Shown here in pieces: positions 62,628 to 64,000 of a stretch of DNA of 64,000 nucleotides; position 1 is the stretch's first letter; each line of letters opens with the position of its first letter. Location: contig OY720634.1 of the NCBI GenBank assembly GCA_963169105.1, forward strand, positions 152,093,584-152,157,583, given 5' to 3'. The notes under the pieces are model-generated. The model ran no database searches, was not told where the DNA came from, and saw nothing but the letters and a program-made list of their open reading frames with translations. Origin of the DNA: Ceriagrion tenellum (lineage: Eukaryota > Arthropoda > Insecta > Odonata > Coenagrionidae). The position numbers were made by a program, and so were the translations under genes.

Positions 62628-62931
62628 CCAAGGCGCGCCCCAGGCTGTAGCACCACCGGATGGTAATGATGAATCCGCGGAGTGATGTGGTTAGAAATAA
62701 AACATAAGGACTACGACGAATAGTGGTAAAACACACACCGAAGAAGCTCAACCGAGGTCATAAGGCATCTAGTTACCATCGATTATTTTTCAGTGTTCAA
62801 TATCTGAGTATCCCATTTGTCACATGGCACTACGGTTAAAATGAGAGCATAACGATTGCTTTCGAACTAATTACCTCTCACACTCTTTCGCAAGTCGTTT
62901 TAAATGGGTTAAATGATGTGAAAAATTTCCT

Positions 62932-63012
62932 CCTACTACAAGCCGTCACCTGGGATCGAACCGCCGACTCCTTTTCTGAGAGAGTATTGTAACAATCTAA
63001 GCAAACTAGTGA
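62932..63012 (-). repeat. tRNA-derived SINE-like segment, unit 6
   Basis: Same sequence as in unit 1. Confidence 0.6.
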
Positions 63013-64000
63013 ATTAATTTTTATAAAAATGCAATGCACTTTCAATGATTCTGAATAGTGAAATGAAATGAACGAAAAAGTTGGAGGAGGCGGGTTAACC
63101 ACACTGGAACCTAAGCTTCGTTAGCGTTTACGAGGGCGTCGCCTCCGGCCTTACGGCTCTCTCTCGCACCGGCTATCTAGAGCAACGGCCTCGGCTCCTC
63201 CGTGGGGGAACGAGTGAAAATTAGGGCTTTTCTTTCACTCTACGGATTACGCATATGAATATTAAATAATTAAATAAGAGCGAAGTTAACTCTAAACGTA
63301 CGATTTTAATTCCTAAGGACATTCTGAAGAGTTGAATTTGGTATTTCCGCAAGCATTCAACCATTATCTTACACCTAGGGATATCCACATGTGCTTAATA
63401 TTATATGTTTCGTGCACCACTTTAAATTTGGCAACAAACTGCTATCCATGTTGGTATTAAAGAAATTAATTCTGTGATTTCAGTTGAAAAAGCTTTTGGT
63501 GTTCCCGTAATGTTAACGGTAAAAATTCAGTCGTATTATATTCTCACTTACTCATTTCCCGTGTTTGCACATACCGATGGTGGTTGCTAAGGAAGTTATT
63601 TGTTGTTCACCCATCTCCATTAAGATGTTGTATTGGATAAGCTCCTTTGAATATTGAGGAATTGATTGCATTCAGGTGGGTTGCTCCTTGCTGATAATGC
63701 TGCATGTATTTCAACTAAAAATATCAGTATATTATTGCGATATGACAATGCAAAACTGAAATCAAGCGCAGTGTCAAGTAGAAGTCTCGTTTGTGTCGCT
63801 CATCTCTTGGCACTAGACATCTTACAATACTGGTAATTTTGTTACTTTCGATACTGGTAAATTGAAATAAGTGACATCCGGATCTTGGAAAGATTTTAAG
63901 TAAGAAATAATGAAAGAGCAGAGCAGTAGCAAGTATTGAAATAAGCAACCTTGGAACTGAGCGAAATATAGGACTTGGACTTACTAAGAAATAAAAAGAA

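Larger units (their letters stand above)
38345..64000. repeat. Tandem array of about 4579-bp units (5.6 copies in the window)
   Basis: The anchor TGAAATCAGCGGAATTGCG occurs at 38345, 42924, 47503, 52082, 56660 and 61239, giving unit lengths of 4579, 4579, 4579, 4578 and 4579. Units 2-6 are almost identical; unit 1 is more diverged. The array runs out of the window. Diagnostic sites alternate between neighbouring units (see findings), giving a dimeric period of about 9158 bp. Each unit holds a bestrophin-like exon fragment, a tRNA-SINE-like segment, a GC-rich block and diverged short monomers. No rRNA, histone or snRNA gene was recognised. Confidence 0.95.
61239..64000. repeat. Array unit 6 (partial, cut by the window end)
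   Basis: The first 2762 bp are essentially identical to the same part of units 2-5; the part with the alternating sites lies outside the window. Confidence 0.9.

Noticed and set aside
38345..64000. Tandem array as rDNA, histone or snRNA cluster
   Set aside because: No rRNA, 5S, snRNA or histone sequence was recognised in a unit on either strand.

Overview
The window is a stretch of arthropod, most likely insect, nuclear genome. It is AT-rich, has canonical GT-AG splice sites, almost no intact host coding sequence and a dense layer of decayed transposons whose families (BEL/Pao, L1/Tx1-like, RTE-type and CR1-like LINEs, Tc1 and pogo DNA elements, Transib/RAG1-like) are a typical arthropod mix. 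No prokaryotic gene organisation is present. Species cannot be fixed from the sequence.

Layout. 11-1354: one convincing host exon (+), encoding an ankyrin-type repeat, a coiled coil and a helical C-terminal domain, ending at a clear splice donor. 1355-2797: intron or intergenic sequence with one foldback repeat. 3161-9026: the most notable object, a RAG1-like (Transib superfamily) transposon with 35-bp terminal inverted repeats that begin CACAGTG, the V(D)J heptamer, flanked by the 5-bp target duplication CGTCG. Inside it, on the minus strand, lies a multi-exon, decayed RAG1-like transposase (3667-5191) that lacks the third catalytic region. The flanks are two tandem copies of a local repeat, one of which preserves an unoccupied version of the insertion site. 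9541-9938: foldback palindromes. 11.6-15.1 kb: L1/Tx1-like LINE corpse. 15.4-16.8 kb: CR1-like LINE pieces (minus). 20.8-21.8 kb: about 480-bp tandem duplication. 23.0-26.0 kb: RTE-type LINE corpse. 28.9-29.2 kb and 30.8-30.9 kb: Tc1 and pogo transposase scraps. 29.9-30.6 kb: 175-bp satellite. 32-34.5 kb: CR1-like LINE tails. 34.58-36.35 kb: 3' part of a BEL/Pao retrotransposon (minus) with its LTR. 36.3-37.5 kb: two more LINE tails.

38345-64000: a tandem array of about 4579-bp units (five complete, one cut by the window end). Unit types alternate at diagnostic sites, so a roughly 9158-bp dimeric higher-order period is superimposed. Each unit carries a fragment resembling a bestrophin exon, a tRNA-derived SINE-like segment, a GC-rich block, and many diverged short monomers (about 110-225 bp apart) that look like an older satellite.

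The genes do not form a working pathway. The host gene at the left end is the only plausible functional protein; everything else is mobile or repetitive DNA in several states of decay.
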